A stretch of DNA of 24,120 nucleotides from Bacilli bacterium (GTDB taxonomy: Bacteria; Bacillota_I; Bacilli_A; ML615J-28; CAG-698), in assembly GCA_016296945.1 (NCBI GenBank), contig JAEDHQ010000020.1, positions 1 through 24,120 on the forward strand. Reading direction: 5' to 3'. The notes beneath the pieces were generated by a model that ran no database searches, was not told where the DNA came from, and saw nothing but the letters and a program-made list of their open reading frames with translations. Each line of letters begins with the position of its first letter. Positions within the stretch are counted from its first letter, which is position 1. This document shows, piece after piece, positions 15,955 through 24,036 of the stretch. The translations under genes were made by a program, and so were the position numbers.

Positions 15955-17324
15955 TGTTGAAAAATGAATCATCAGATTTCCGTTTACAAGAAGAAGTTAA
16001 TGAAAGAACTAAAGCTGATGCTGAAGGTAAAATAATTCAAGATGAACATGAAGATCTTATGAGTAATTCTGAATTAAATCCTAGTAATTATAATAAGAAA
16101 TATAATGTTAATCCTCGAGTTAAAGAAAAACCTGAATTAAGAGATAAAAATATTTTATTATCTGTTCGTCATTTAAAACAGTTTTTCTTCTTTGGAAAAG
16201 GTCCTAGAAGAGCAAAATTAAAAGCTGTTAGTAATGTATCATTTGATTTATATGAAGGTGAATGCTTAGGTATTGTAGGTGAATCTGGATGTGGTAAAAC
16301 TACTACAGGTCGTTCTATTATTAAATTATATGATATTACTTCAGGATCTATTTATTATCGTGGATTTAGAATTTCTGCTGGTAAAAGATGGAATCAAAAA
16401 GAAATCAAATGGACTAAGATTCGTTGCCGTTTAAAGATTAAAGAATTAAATAAATTAAGAGACGACGAATTAAATGCATTAGATAATACGGCTGCTAATT
16501 ATGAAGATAAGAAACAAGATATAATTAGAAAATATATTGATGAGATTTCAATTCTTAAGAGTAATGTAGCAAAAATTTGTCATGAACAAAGAGAAAAGAT
16601 TAAGCAAATTAAATTTGATAATAAGCATGTTAGTCGTAAACTAATGAATGAAATTCAAATGATTTTCCAAGATCCTATTGATTCATTGGATCCACGTATG
16701 ACGGTTGAAGATATTATTCAAGAAGGATTAATGATTCAAGGTTTTAGAAACAAAGCTGAAAATCATAAGAAAGTAGTGGAAATGCTTGAAAAAGTAGGCC
16801 TTGTAGAAGAACATGCTTCACGTTATCCACATGAATTCTCTGGTGGACAACGTCAAAGAATTGGTATTGCACGTGCATTAGTTATGAATCCAAAACTACT
16901 AATTTGTGATGAACCAATTAGTGCACTTGATGTTTCAATTCGTGCGCAAATTATTAACCTATTAAATGATTTAAAACAAGAATACGGATTATCAATAATT
17001 TTTATTGCTCATGATTTATCTGTTGTTAAATATTTCTGTGATCGAATTGTTGTTATGTATTTTGGTAAGGTTGTAGAAATGGCAACAAGTGATGAATTGT
17101 TTAAGTTCCCATTACATCCTTATACTAAATCTTTGCTTTCAGCAATTCCAAAACCAAATCCATTAACAGAAAAAACTAGACAAAGAATTACATATAATCC
17201 TGCTTTAAGTGATTATTCTACTGATAAGCCATCTTTACAAGAAGTAAGTCCTGGACACTTTGTATATTGTAATAATAAAGAATTTGCTGAATATCAAGAA
17301 ATAATAAAGAATGCGCAAATTTAA
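15954..17324 (+). CDS. oppF: Oligopeptide ABC transporter ATPase OppF with N-terminal extension and helical insertion
   Basis: Second ATPase of the importer, forming a heterodimer with OppD. Walker A GESGCGKT (109-116), Q-loop Q239, signature FSGGQRQR (295-302), Walker B LLICDEPI (315-322), H-loop His353, and the HPYTKSLLSAIPKPNP C-terminal motif are all intact. The 456 residues exceed the usual 310-330. There is a charged, probably disordered N-terminal extension (1-65), and a helical Lys/Glu/Asn-rich insert (about 141-228) between Walker A and the Q-loop, at a different place from the insert in OppD. The start ATG lies eight bases after AAGGAGGA and overlaps the oppD stop (TAATG). SPGHFVYC near the end matches the usual OppF ending. 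Confidence 0.93.
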   Translation: MLKNESSDFRLQEEVNERTKADAEGKIIQDEHEDLMSNSELNPSNYNKKYNVNPRVKEKPELRDKNILLSVRHLKQFFFFGKGPRRAKLKAVSNVSFDLYEGECLGIVGESGCGKTTTGRSIIKLYDITSGSIYYRGFRISAGKRWNQKEIKWTKIRCRLKIKELNKLRDDELNALDNTAANYEDKKQDIIRKYIDEISILKSNVAKICHEQREKIKQIKFDNKHVSRKLMNEIQMIFQDPIDSLDPRMTVEDIIQEGLMIQGFRNKAENHKKVVEMLEKVGLVEEHASRYPHEFSGGQRQRIGIARALVMNPKLLICDEPISALDVSIRAQIINLLNDLKQEYGLSIIFIAHDLSVVKYFCDRIVVMYFGKVVEMATSDELFKFPLHPYTKSLLSAIPKPNPLTEKTRQRITYNPALSDYSTDKPSLQEVSPGHFVYCNNKEFAEYQEIIKNAQI

Positions 17325-17694
17325 AAATCTATTTTTCCATTCTCCAAAGAAATATATTATTTCATTACTCATTGGATTAATCATCACTTTATGTTTCTTA
17401 TTCCAAAGTAATTTTGTTTATTTAAGAAATTATGTAGATGGTTTATTTATTGGTGGTGCTACTATATTCTTTGTTGGTGCTTTGAGCTTAGTTTCATATT
17501 TCGGTGCATTTGATTTATTTTCTTACAATATTAAAAGATTTTCCAAAGATGGAAGAGATAAATATAAATCATTATATGATTATACAGTTATAATGAAAGA
17601 AGAAAGAAAAAATTTGGACTATCCATTTATTCCTTATTTTGTTGTGGGAACAATTCTGTTAATTATTTCTGTAATATTATTTATGTTTATGTAA
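17311..17694 (+). CDS. Small membrane protein, DUF3899-like
   Basis: A 127-residue protein with about four membrane segments: 15-33, 41-63 (reading VDGLFIGGATIFFVGALSLV), a shorter one after YFGAFDLF, and 107-126 at the C-terminus. A charged loop with KRFSKDGRDKYKSLYDY and KEERK lies between the second pair. Its size, layout and place after oppF resemble DUF3899 proteins of low-GC Gram-positives; that match is from memory of the pattern and no function is known. The start overlaps the oppF end by 14 bases with only a weak ribosome site, so translation is probably coupled. It is the last gene of the opp unit before a strong terminator. Confidence 0.7.
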   Translation: MRKFKNLFFHSPKKYIISLLIGLIITLCFLFQSNFVYLRNYVDGLFIGGATIFFVGALSLVSYFGAFDLFSYNIKRFSKDGRDKYKSLYDYTVIMKEERKNLDYPFIPYFVVGTILLIISVILFMFM

Positions 17695-17721
17695 AAGGAT
17701 AGGTTTTCTATCCTTTTTTTC
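17693..17721 (+). terminator. Rho-independent terminator of the opp operon
   Basis: AAAAGGATAG (17693-17702) pairs perfectly with CTATCCTTTT (17708-17717) around GTTTT, continuing into a T-run. It begins inside the stop codon of the preceding gene. Confidence 0.9.
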
Positions 17722-17777
17722 GATATATAATCATTATTACTAGTTTACAATTTAGTTTTCATTTTTTGGTTTTTTTA

Positions 17778-17806
17778 TTGACTTTTTTATTGTTTTTTTG
17801 TATAAT
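17778..17806 (+). promoter_or_regulatory. Sigma-A promoter of the valS T-box transcript
   Basis: TTGACT (17778-17783), a T-rich 17-base spacer and TATAAT (17801-17806). This places the start of transcription near 17813 and leaves a 326-base leader before valS. Confidence 0.85.
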
Positions 17807-17812
17807 ATTTAA

Positions 17813-18099
17813 GAATTAATAACTTAATAAATAATATTAATGAAAAAGAGGAGTAATATTATTATTTTTAAAGAGAACAGTTGTTTGGTGAAAAACTGCA
17901 TTATAATAATATGAAGGTAGCTTTGGAAATGAAATATTGAACTAATAGTAAATATTTCCGTGTATTAATAATCGCGTTAAGATTAATTGAGAGTAAAAAT
18001 AAAAATATCAAAGATGATAGCTTTATTTTTAAACTAAGGTGGTACCACGGATCATTTCGTCCTTAGATGTAAAAGTTCATTACGTCTGAGGACTTTTTT
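17813..18099 (+). ncRNA. T-box leader (valine tRNA sensor) of valS
   Basis: The leader binds uncharged tRNA-Val and lets transcription read into valS. Stem I is AT-rich; its apical part is CAGTT...AACTG (17878-17898) with GTTTGGTGAAAA between. The probable specifier codon is GTA (17917-17919, in GAAGGTAGC), a valine codon followed by a purine. Stem II is GAAATATT/AAATATTTC (from about 17931). The conserved CGCGTTAAG occurs near 17973. The T-box core AAGGTGGTACCACGG is at 18036-18050; its TGGT can pair with an ACCA tRNA end, consistent with the A discriminator base of tRNA-Val. The terminator follows at 18059. This explains the 444-base gap between the opp operon and valS. Confidence 0.93.
18059..18099 (+). 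terminator. T-box-controlled terminator ahead of valS
   Basis: GTCCTTAGATGTAA (18059-18072) pairs with TTACGTCTGAGGAC (18080-18093) with two G-U pairs, followed by six T. The 5' arm overlaps the region that would form the antiterminator with the T-box core. Confidence 0.9.
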
Positions 18100-18138
18100 A
18101 TTTATTAATTATTTATTAAAAATTACAGGAGTTAAATT

Positions 18139-20751
18139 ATGAAATTAAAAGATTTATCTACAAAGTATGATTTTAAAAGTGTAGAAAGTGGAAAGTATGA
18201 AACTTGGGTTGAAAAAGGCTATTTTACTGCTGGAGACATTAGTAAAAAACCTTACACAATTGTAATTCCACCACCAAACATTACTGGTCGTCTTCACATT
18301 GGGCATGTTTTAGATACAACTTTACAAGATATTATTATTCGTCGTAAAAGAATGCAAGGTTATGATGCCTTATACTTACCAGGTATGGATCATGCTAGTA
18401 TTGCTACACAAGCAAAAGTTGAAGCGGAATTACGTCAACAAGGAATTTCACGATATGATTTAGGTCGTAAAAAATTCTTAGAATGTTGTTGGGATTGGAA
18501 AGAAAAATATGGTGGTATAATCCATGACCAATGGAAAAAAGTAGGAATCAGTGTTGATTATACTCGTGAAAGATTTACATTAGATGCTGGTTTAAATAAA
18601 GCAGTTAATGAAGTATTTGTTAGAATGTATAATGAAGAATTAATTTATCGCGGTGAAAAAATTATTAATTGGGATATTCAAAGTAAAACTGCTTTATCAA
18701 ATATTGAAGTAGAATATAAAGATATTGAAGGTGCTTTCTATCATTTTATTTATCCATTTGTTGATGAAGAAGGAGGATTAGAAATAGCAACCACTCGTCC
18801 GGAAACAATGTTTGGTGATACAGCTATTATGGTTCATCCAGATGATGAAAGATATCAAAGATATATTGGTAAATATGTATATATTCCTGGTACAGATCGT
18901 AAAATTCCAGTTATTGCTGATGAATATGTTGATCGTGAATTTGGTACTGGTGTTGTAAAAGTTACTCCAGCTCATGATCCTAATGACTTTGAAGTTGGCG
19001 TTCGCCATCATTTAGAACATCCATTATGTATGACAGAAGATGGTCATATGAATGAGTTGGCTGGCAAATATCAAGGAATGGATCGTTTTGAATGTCGTAA
19101 GGCTGTTACTAAAGACTTACAAGACTTAGGTTTATGTCCAAAAGTTGAAAAGATGATTCACTCTGTTGGTCATTCTGAAAGAACGGGTGTTGTTGTTGAA
19201 CCTCGTTTATCTAAACAATGGTTTGTTAAGATGAAACCATTAGCAGATATGCTAATTGAATTCCAAAAAACTGAAAATAAAGTAATTTTTGTTCCTGCTC
19301 GTTTTGAAAACACTTTATTACAATGGATGTATAATATTCAAGACTGGTGTATTTCTCGTCAATTATGGTGGGGTCATCAAATTCCTGCTTGGTATCGTGG
19401 AGATGAAGTATATGTTGGTATGGAAGCTCCAGAAGGTGAAGGATGGGTTCAAGATGAAGATGCTTTAGATACATGGTTTTCAAGTGGATTATGGCCATTC
19501 TCAACATTGGGTTGGCCATCAGAAACTAGTGATCTTGCTAGATATTTCCCAACTGATACATTAGTTACAGGATACGATATTATTCCATTTTGGGTTGCTC
19601 GAATGATGTTCCAATCTGAATATACACTAGGAAAAATTCCTTTCAAATATTGTTTAATCCATGGCTTGATTCGCGATGAATTAGGACGTAAAGTTAGTAA
19701 ATCATTGGGTAATGGAATCGATATTTACGAGGCGTTTGATCAATATGGCGTTGATACAATTCGTTACTTCTTAACAACAAGTGGTACACCAGGTCAAGAT
19801 TTAAGATATTCTACTGAAAAGATCGAAGCTGCTTGGAATTATGTAAATAAAATTTGGAATATTTCGCGTTTTATTGGTATTAATTTTGAAAATGTTGGTT
19901 ATGAAAATCAAGAAATTAATGATCAATTATTAGAAGATATTGACAAATGGATTTTGTTACGTTTGAATCAAACTATTAAAGTTGCTGATTATAATTTTGA
20001 TAAGTTTGATTTTGGAGAAGCTGCTAAAGCAATTTACAAATTTACTTGGTCTGATTTTGCTAATTGGTATATAGAAATGACAAAAGTTAAATTTTCATCA
20101 AATAATAACGAAATTAAAGTTAATACTTGTGCCGTATTATCTTATTGCTTAAAGGCTATTCTTAAAATGTTGCATCCATTTATGCCTTTCTTTACAGAAG
20201 AAATTTATCAAATGTTTAATGATAAATCGATAGTAATTAGTGATTGGCCTGTTGTTGTAGAAAAATACAACTTTAGTGATGTAGAAAAACTAGAAACATT
20301 ATTTGACATTATTACATCAGTTCGTAACATTCGTGCAAGTAAAAATGTACCAATGAGTAAAAAGATTGATATTAATCTAGAAATTAAGACAAATGAATTG
20401 TATGAGTTAATTTCAAATAATAAAGAATATCTTGCAAAATTCACAAATTATGAATCATTAAACTTATCAATTAATGAAATTGATAAAGATAAATGCGTTA
20501 CTGCTGTCTTAAGTGATGTAATTGTTATTTTACCATTAGCTAAGTTAGTTGATTTAGCAGAAGAAAAAAATAAATTAATTCAAAATAAAGAAAAGTTAGA
20601 AAAAGAAATCGAAAGATGTAATAATATGTTATCTAATCCTAACTTCGTTAATAAAGCACCACAAGCTAAAGTAGATTCGGAAAAAGAAAAACTAGTTAAT
20701 TATCAAAAACAATTAGAAGAAGTTTTAAAATTATTAGAAAGTTTTAATTAA
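18139..20751 (+). CDS. valS: Valyl-tRNA synthetase (ValRS)
   Basis: A class I aminoacyl-tRNA synthetase charging tRNA-Val. The 870-residue length is normal. The HIGH motif is in PPPNITGRLHIGH (45-56), and the KMSKS motif is KVSKS (518-522), a conservative change. ValRS-specific blocks include DALYLPGMDHASIATQ, the editing domain (TTRPETMFGDTA, VKVTPAHDPNDFEVG), WCISRQLWWGHQIPAWY and TDTLVTGYDIIPFWVARM. The anticodon-binding region (FNFDKFDFGEAAKAIYKFTWSDFANWYIE-type helix, read in part) and the C-terminal coiled coil (about 805-868) are intact. CAGGAG lies ten bases before ATG. Expression is set by the T-box leader. The next gene starts two bases after the stop with no terminator between, so the HPt and ATP-grasp genes probably respond to the same signal. 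Confidence 0.97.
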   Translation: MKLKDLSTKYDFKSVESGKYETWVEKGYFTAGDISKKPYTIVIPPPNITGRLHIGHVLDTTLQDIIIRRKRMQGYDALYLPGMDHASIATQAKVEAELRQQGISRYDLGRKKFLECCWDWKEKYGGIIHDQWKKVGISVDYTRERFTLDAGLNKAVNEVFVRMYNEELIYRGEKIINWDIQSKTALSNIEVEYKDIEGAFYHFIYPFVDEEGGLEIATTRPETMFGDTAIMVHPDDERYQRYIGKYVYIPGTDRKIPVIADEYVDREFGTGVVKVTPAHDPNDFEVGVRHHLEHPLCMTEDGHMNELAGKYQGMDRFECRKAVTKDLQDLGLCPKVEKMIHSVGHSERTGVVVEPRLSKQWFVKMKPLADMLIEFQKTENKVIFVPARFENTLLQWMYNIQDWCISRQLWWGHQIPAWYRGDEVYVGMEAPEGEGWVQDEDALDTWFSSGLWPFSTLGWPSETSDLARYFPTDTLVTGYDIIPFWVARMMFQSEYTLGKIPFKYCLIHGLIRDELGRKVSKSLGNGIDIYEAFDQYGVDTIRYFLTTSGTPGQDLRYSTEKIEAAWNYVNKIWNISRFIGINFENVGYENQEINDQLLEDIDKWILLRLNQTIKVADYNFDKFDFGEAAKAIYKFTWSDFANWYIEMTKVKFSSNNNEIKVNTCAVLSYCLKAILKMLHPFMPFFTEEIYQMFNDKSIVISDWPVVVEKYNFSDVEKLETLFDIITSVRNIRASKNVPMSKKIDINLEIKTNELYELISNNKEYLAKFTNYESLNLSINEIDKDKCVTAVLSDVIVILPLAKLVDLAEEKNKLIQNKEKLEKEIERCNNMLSNPNFVNKAPQAKVDSEKEKLVNYQKQLEEVLKLLESFN

Positions 20752-20753
20752 TT

Positions 20754-21131
20754 ATGTATAACTATACTAAAAATCAAGTAATTAGTAATTCTGTTTCCTT
20801 TGATCGAAAAATAGCTTTAGAGTATTTAGCTAATTCATATGAGGCTTATTATTCAATTGCTATATCTTATATTAAAAACTTTGCAAATTTGCAAACAAAG
20901 ATAGATAATTATTTGAAAGATCAAAATTATTATGACTTGATGAAGATGATTCATGATATAAAAGGCACTTCAATTTATACTGGGTGTGAATTGCTACATA
21001 AATATTCTACTTATTTACATCAAAAGTTATTTAATAATGATTTTACAAATCTTAATGATGAACTTGATTTAATGGTTAAATTAAATACGATTATAATAAA
21101 TTATTTAATGGAAGAAGTGAAAAATGCTTAA
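20754..21131 (+). CDS. HPt (histidine phosphotransfer) domain protein
   Basis: A 125-residue, all-helical protein with an HPt core: MIHDIKGTSIYTGCELLHKYSTYLHQKL (66-92, quoted in part), in which His67 followed by D-x-K-G matches the H-x-(L/I)-K-G phosphorylation motif, the small Gly after it, and the L-x-x-x-x-x-x-L spacing of the second helix. In phosphorelays such domains pass phosphate between receiver domains. The other parts of a relay are not in the window: no histidine kinase or receiver is present. It begins two bases after valS, without a clear ribosome site of its own, and overlaps the ATP-grasp gene by eight bases, so it is coupled to both. The partner is unknown; a link with the ATP-grasp protein or with sporulation control is only a guess. 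Confidence 0.72.
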   Translation: MYNYTKNQVISNSVSFDRKIALEYLANSYEAYYSIAISYIKNFANLQTKIDNYLKDQNYYDLMKMIHDIKGTSIYTGCELLHKYSTYLHQKLFNNDFTNLNDELDLMVKLNTIIINYLMEEVKNA

Positions 21132-22023
21132 AGGATTATTAATTGTAAACAACTTTATCAATAATAGAATATCTGATCGATTTCAAGCATTATATGAAAT
21201 GTTACTTTCATCATTTAAAAAGTACAATTTAGAACTAGAACTTAAGACTAATGCGGAAATATTATCTATAATTGATGAAGATATTAAAGAATTGTATGAT
21301 TATGTTTTATTTTGGGACAAAGATATTTTCTTGGCAAAACATCTTGAAAATCTTGGGCTAAAAGTTTTTAATTCTTCACATGCAATTGAAATTTGTGATG
21401 ATAAGGCTAAAACAGCTTTAGCTTTAGAAAATAATCATATTCCAATGCCTAAAACAATTATTGCACCATTTTCATTTGATAATTATGATTTTGATTCTAA
21501 TAATAATTTTGATTTTCTAAATACTGTAGTAAAAAAGTTAGGTTTTCCACTAATCATAAAAGAAGGAAAAGGATCTTTTGGAGAACAAGTATATTTAGTT
21601 CATAATCTTCTTGAAATGAAGAATATCTTAAAAAATATCACAAATCGCTCTGTTATTTTTCAAGAGTATATTTCTAGCTCCTATGGATTTGATACGCGTA
21701 TCATGATTTGTGGTGGTAAATTCTTAGGTGCTGTAAAACGTATTAGCCAAACAAATGATTTTCGTTCGAATGTTTTACAAGGTGGTATTATGGAACCTTT
21801 TGTTCCTAATCAAGAGTTTATTGATTTAGCGATAAAAGTTTGTGATATTATTGGCTTAGATTTTGCTGGTGTTGATTTAATGTTTTCAAATGATAATAGA
21901 CCAATTTTTTGCGAAGTTAATTCTAATGTTCATTTCAAAACATTTTATAAAACTACAGGAATTAATCTTGCAAATGCAATTGCAAAATATATTATTGAAA
22001 AATTACAATATGAAACTAAATGA
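21124..22023 (+). CDS. RimK-like ATP-grasp ligase
   Basis: The 299-residue protein has the RimK/ATP-grasp order: an N-terminal pre-ATP-grasp domain (1-90), CDDKAKTALALENNHIPMPKT (91-111, in part), PLIIKEGKGSFGEQV (142-156, ATP-binding Lys and Gly-rich loop), FQEYISSSYGFDTRIMICGGK (179-199, in part), DFRSNVLQGG (212-221), GLDFAGVDLMF (244-254) and CEVNSN (263-268) for Mg binding. The family joins a carboxyl group to an amine through an acyl phosphate, as in Glu tailing of ribosomal protein S6, cofactor F420 or lysine-carrier proteins. The substrate here cannot be read from sequence. GGAAGAAGTGA precedes its ATG. The stop is TGA, followed by the terminator at 22035. It is co-transcribed with the HPt gene. 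Confidence 0.88.
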   Translation: MLKGLLIVNNFINNRISDRFQALYEMLLSSFKKYNLELELKTNAEILSIIDEDIKELYDYVLFWDKDIFLAKHLENLGLKVFNSSHAIEICDDKAKTALALENNHIPMPKTIIAPFSFDNYDFDSNNNFDFLNTVVKKLGFPLIIKEGKGSFGEQVYLVHNLLEMKNILKNITNRSVIFQEYISSSYGFDTRIMICGGKFLGAVKRISQTNDFRSNVLQGGIMEPFVPNQEFIDLAIKVCDIIGLDFAGVDLMFSNDNRPIFCEVNSNVHFKTFYKTTGINLANAIAKYIIEKLQYETK

Positions 22024-22034
22024 TTTAAAAAATC

Positions 22035-22067
22035 AGTCTTAAAGATTAATCTTTGAGACTTTTTTTT
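22035..22067 (+). terminator. Rho-independent terminator after the ATP-grasp gene
   Basis: AGTCTTAAAGAT (22035-22046) pairs with ATCTTTGAGACT (22049-22060) with one internal G-U pair, followed by seven T. It closes the valS transcript. Confidence 0.88.
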
Positions 22068-22128
22068 ACATCTTTCTTATTAATCTTGTTATATAATCTC
22101 TTCATAATAAAAATAAGGAGAATAAACA

Positions 22129-22737
22129 ATGATGAAAAGAAAAGATTATGATGTTTTAGGAATTTTACTGGCTGTTATTATTGGCATTTTTTTAGGTTAT
22201 CTAATTGGCACTAAATTAAATTTTGATGATACTGAAGATGTTATTAGTTCTAAAGAAAGCGAAAAAGAGGAGATTGAATATATTTATTTGCTACAAATTG
22301 CTAAGTTTGATAATCCTGATGGTGCATTGAATTATCAGAATATTTTAAAAACAAAAGAAATGGATTGTGTTGTCGTTTTTGATGGTACGTTTTATTATAT
22401 ATATGGGGGAATTGGAGTTACAGAAGAAAGTCTTGCAAATTTACAAAGTAAATTCTATGTTTTAGGATATGATACGATAATTAAAAGAGAATTATTAATT
22501 GATAAAGCAAATTCAATTATTGATAATAAAAACTATTATGATTTTTACAGTGAAGCTATTCATAGTCTTTATTTAAGTCTTAAAGGAGATCCATTTACAA
22601 TTAGCGAAAAATATTATGTTAATCCAATCGATATTGAGTTGTTTACTCAGCTTACAATCTTACAGAATATTAAAAATGACACATTAAAATTAAAAACACA
22701 ATTGCAGGCTTATAAAATAATTATTGAAAGTTTATAA
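22129..22737 (+). CDS. Membrane-anchored SPOR-domain protein, SpoIIB-like
   Basis: A short cytoplasmic start (MMKRKDYD), one membrane helix (about 9-28, with a G-x-x-x-G-rich face) and an acidic linker lead to a SPOR-like domain at about 51-122: YIYLLQIAKF, then ALNYQNILKTKEMDC, VVFDGTFYYIYGGIGVTEESL and KFYVLGYDTIIK (read in part). This is the beta-alpha-beta-beta-alpha-beta order of SPOR domains, which bind denuded peptidoglycan glycan at division septa. A helical tail follows. B. subtilis SpoIIB has the same layout (one helix then SPOR) and lies between valS and radC, as here, so a SpoIIB-type role at the septum is a reasonable inference. AAGGAG lies eight bases before the ATG pair. A TATAAT at 22092-22097 may be its -10, with no good -35. 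Confidence 0.68.
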   Translation: MMKRKDYDVLGILLAVIIGIFLGYLIGTKLNFDDTEDVISSKESEKEEIEYIYLLQIAKFDNPDGALNYQNILKTKEMDCVVVFDGTFYYIYGGIGVTEESLANLQSKFYVLGYDTIIKRELLIDKANSIIDNKNYYDFYSEAIHSLYLSLKGDPFTISEKYYVNPIDIELFTQLTILQNIKNDTLKLKTQLQAYKIIIESL

Positions 22738-22748
22738 AAAAAACCAAT

Positions 22749-22777
22749 TTTACATCATAATTGCTAATATATACAAT
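22749..22777 (+). promoter_or_regulatory. Candidate sigma-A promoter of radC
   Basis: TTTACA (22749-22754), 17 bases, TACAAT (22772-22777), in the 56-base gap after the SPOR gene. The predicted transcription start lies on the AGAGGTG ribosome site, which would leave a leader of only about 13 bases. Confidence 0.4.
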
Positions 22778-22793
22778 AGCAAGAGGTGTTATT

Positions 22794-23474
22794 ATGTATT
22801 ATAAAATCAAAGAATTACCAGATGAAGTTAAACCTCGTGAAAGATTAATGGCTTTTGGTGCAAAATCACTAGCAGATTATGAATTATTAGCAATAATTTT
22901 ACGAACTGGAATTAAACATGCTTCTGTTTTAGATGTTTCAAAAAATTTGATTATAAAAATGCGAAATTTAGGAAATTTTAATGAAGTCACCATTGAAGAA
23001 TTAAAAAAGATTGACGGTATTGGCGAGGCAAAAGCAATTGAGATATTGGCATCAATTGAATTTGGAAAAAGAGTATGCAAATACAAATCGGAAAAAAAGG
23101 CTATAAAATCAATTACTGAAATGTATAATTATATTCGTTATGATCTTGAAAACCTGAAATACGAGGAAATTCGTGCTTATTATCTAGATATAAAAGGTAA
23201 TATTATTGATTATCGTATTTTAGGAATTGGGAATATAAACTCCTCAACATGTGATGAAAAAGAAATTGTGAAATGGGCTTTAAAACTATCAAGTTCGAAT
23301 ATTATTCTTGCTCACAATCATCCAACAGGAGATTCCAATCCGAGTTATAATGATGTATTTTATACAAAAAGATTACTTGATTTTTGTAAAAAGATGGACA
23401 TTAATTTAATAGAGCATATTGTAATCGGGAAAAATAATTTTCATTGTATAATTAAAGATTGTATAAAAAAATAA
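22794..23474 (+). CDS. radC: RadC-family JAMM protein
   Basis: A 226-residue protein with the RadC start (IKELPDEVKPRERLMAFGAKSLADYELLAIILRTG, read in part), a helix-hairpin-helix (IDGIGEAKAIEIL, about residues 75-87) and the JAMM metal site HNHPTGDSNPSYND (His-x-His...Ser...Asp). The last family motif reads EHIVIG where DHIIIG is usual. Despite the name, the family has no proven DNA repair role; JAMM domains bind zinc and many are peptidases. I chose ATG at 22794 because AAGAGGTG lies five bases upstream and RadC proteins begin this way; the frame runs 33 bases further up without support. In Bacillus radC lies between spoIIB/maf and mreB-minD-spoIVF, and its neighbours here are the same kinds of gene. 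Confidence 0.93.
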   Translation: MYYKIKELPDEVKPRERLMAFGAKSLADYELLAIILRTGIKHASVLDVSKNLIIKMRNLGNFNEVTIEELKKIDGIGEAKAIEILASIEFGKRVCKYKSEKKAIKSITEMYNYIRYDLENLKYEEIRAYYLDIKGNIIDYRILGIGNINSSTCDEKEIVKWALKLSSSNIILAHNHPTGDSNPSYNDVFYTKRLLDFCKKMDINLIEHIVIGKNNFHCIIKDCIKK

Positions 23475-23550
23475 AAAGATAATTATATAATAATATTAAT
23501 TAATGTATATATTTTTTTGTAATTCATATAATTAGATAGGTGAAAATTAT

Positions 23551-24036
23551 ATGAAAAGACTAGATAAGTTTTTAATCAGGTTTTTTGTTGGAACATTAAT
23601 TTTATTATGTTTAGTAATAGCTGACAAATATCAATATATTGATTTAGATGAATATAAGGAAAAGATATCTAATAATATTAATCCTTTAAATCTAATTAAT
23701 AAAATAAATGGCAAATTAGAAATAGTTGATTTAGGAACAGAAGAAGAAATAAGTGTTTCCTCAATCTATAAGGAATATCATATAATCGATGAAAATATAA
23801 GAAGATATGATTGTAACGAATTTGAACCAGTTAATAATTATATTGCTGGTGTAATAACAAAGATTGAAAGAAAACAGAATAAGACATATACTATAACAAT
23901 TTTGGGAATTGATAATAGAATTTATCAATATTCAAATCTTGAATCATTTGATTATCATATTTACAATTACATTAAAACCGATGAAATAATTGGTAATGCT
24001 AATGATTATTACGAATTGATGATATTAAATCAATGA
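23551..24036 (+). CDS. SpoIVFA-like membrane protein with degenerate M23 (LytM-like) domain
   Basis: 161 residues: a basic start, one membrane helix (about 9-24), a charged stretch with NPLNLINKINGKLEIVDLG, and a C-terminal beta domain. In that domain NYIAGVITKIERK...YTITILGIDNRIYQYSNL...IYNYIKTDEIIGNANDYYELMI follows the M23 pattern (G-V-V...v-I-x-H-x-x-G...Y-x-H-L...V-K-x-G-x-x-I-G). The zinc-binding and catalytic His/Asp are missing, as in B. subtilis SpoIVFA, which holds and inhibits the SpoIVFB protease. The next reading frame starts inside its stop codon (ATGA), as expected for a spoIVFA-spoIVFB pair. AGGTGA lies seven bases before the start. The assignment rests on layout plus position after radC; overall identity looks low. 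Confidence 0.6.
   Translation: MKRLDKFLIRFFVGTLILLCLVIADKYQYIDLDEYKEKISNNINPLNLINKINGKLEIVDLGTEEEISVSSIYKEYHIIDENIRRYDCNEFEPVNNYIAGVITKIERKQNKTYTITILGIDNRIYQYSNLESFDYHIYNYIKTDEIIGNANDYYELMILNQ

Noticed and set aside
22761..22793. Longer RadC start at 22761.
   Set aside because: No ribosome site lies there and it covers the candidate promoter. AAGAGGTG stands before ATG 22794, and RadC homologues start at this point.
23525..23532. CATATAAT before the SpoIVFA-like gene as a sporulation SigE -10 box.
   Set aside because: The predicted start would fall inside the ribosome site and no convincing -35 is present; in such AT-rich DNA the match is weak. It is kept only as part of the compact-promoter note.
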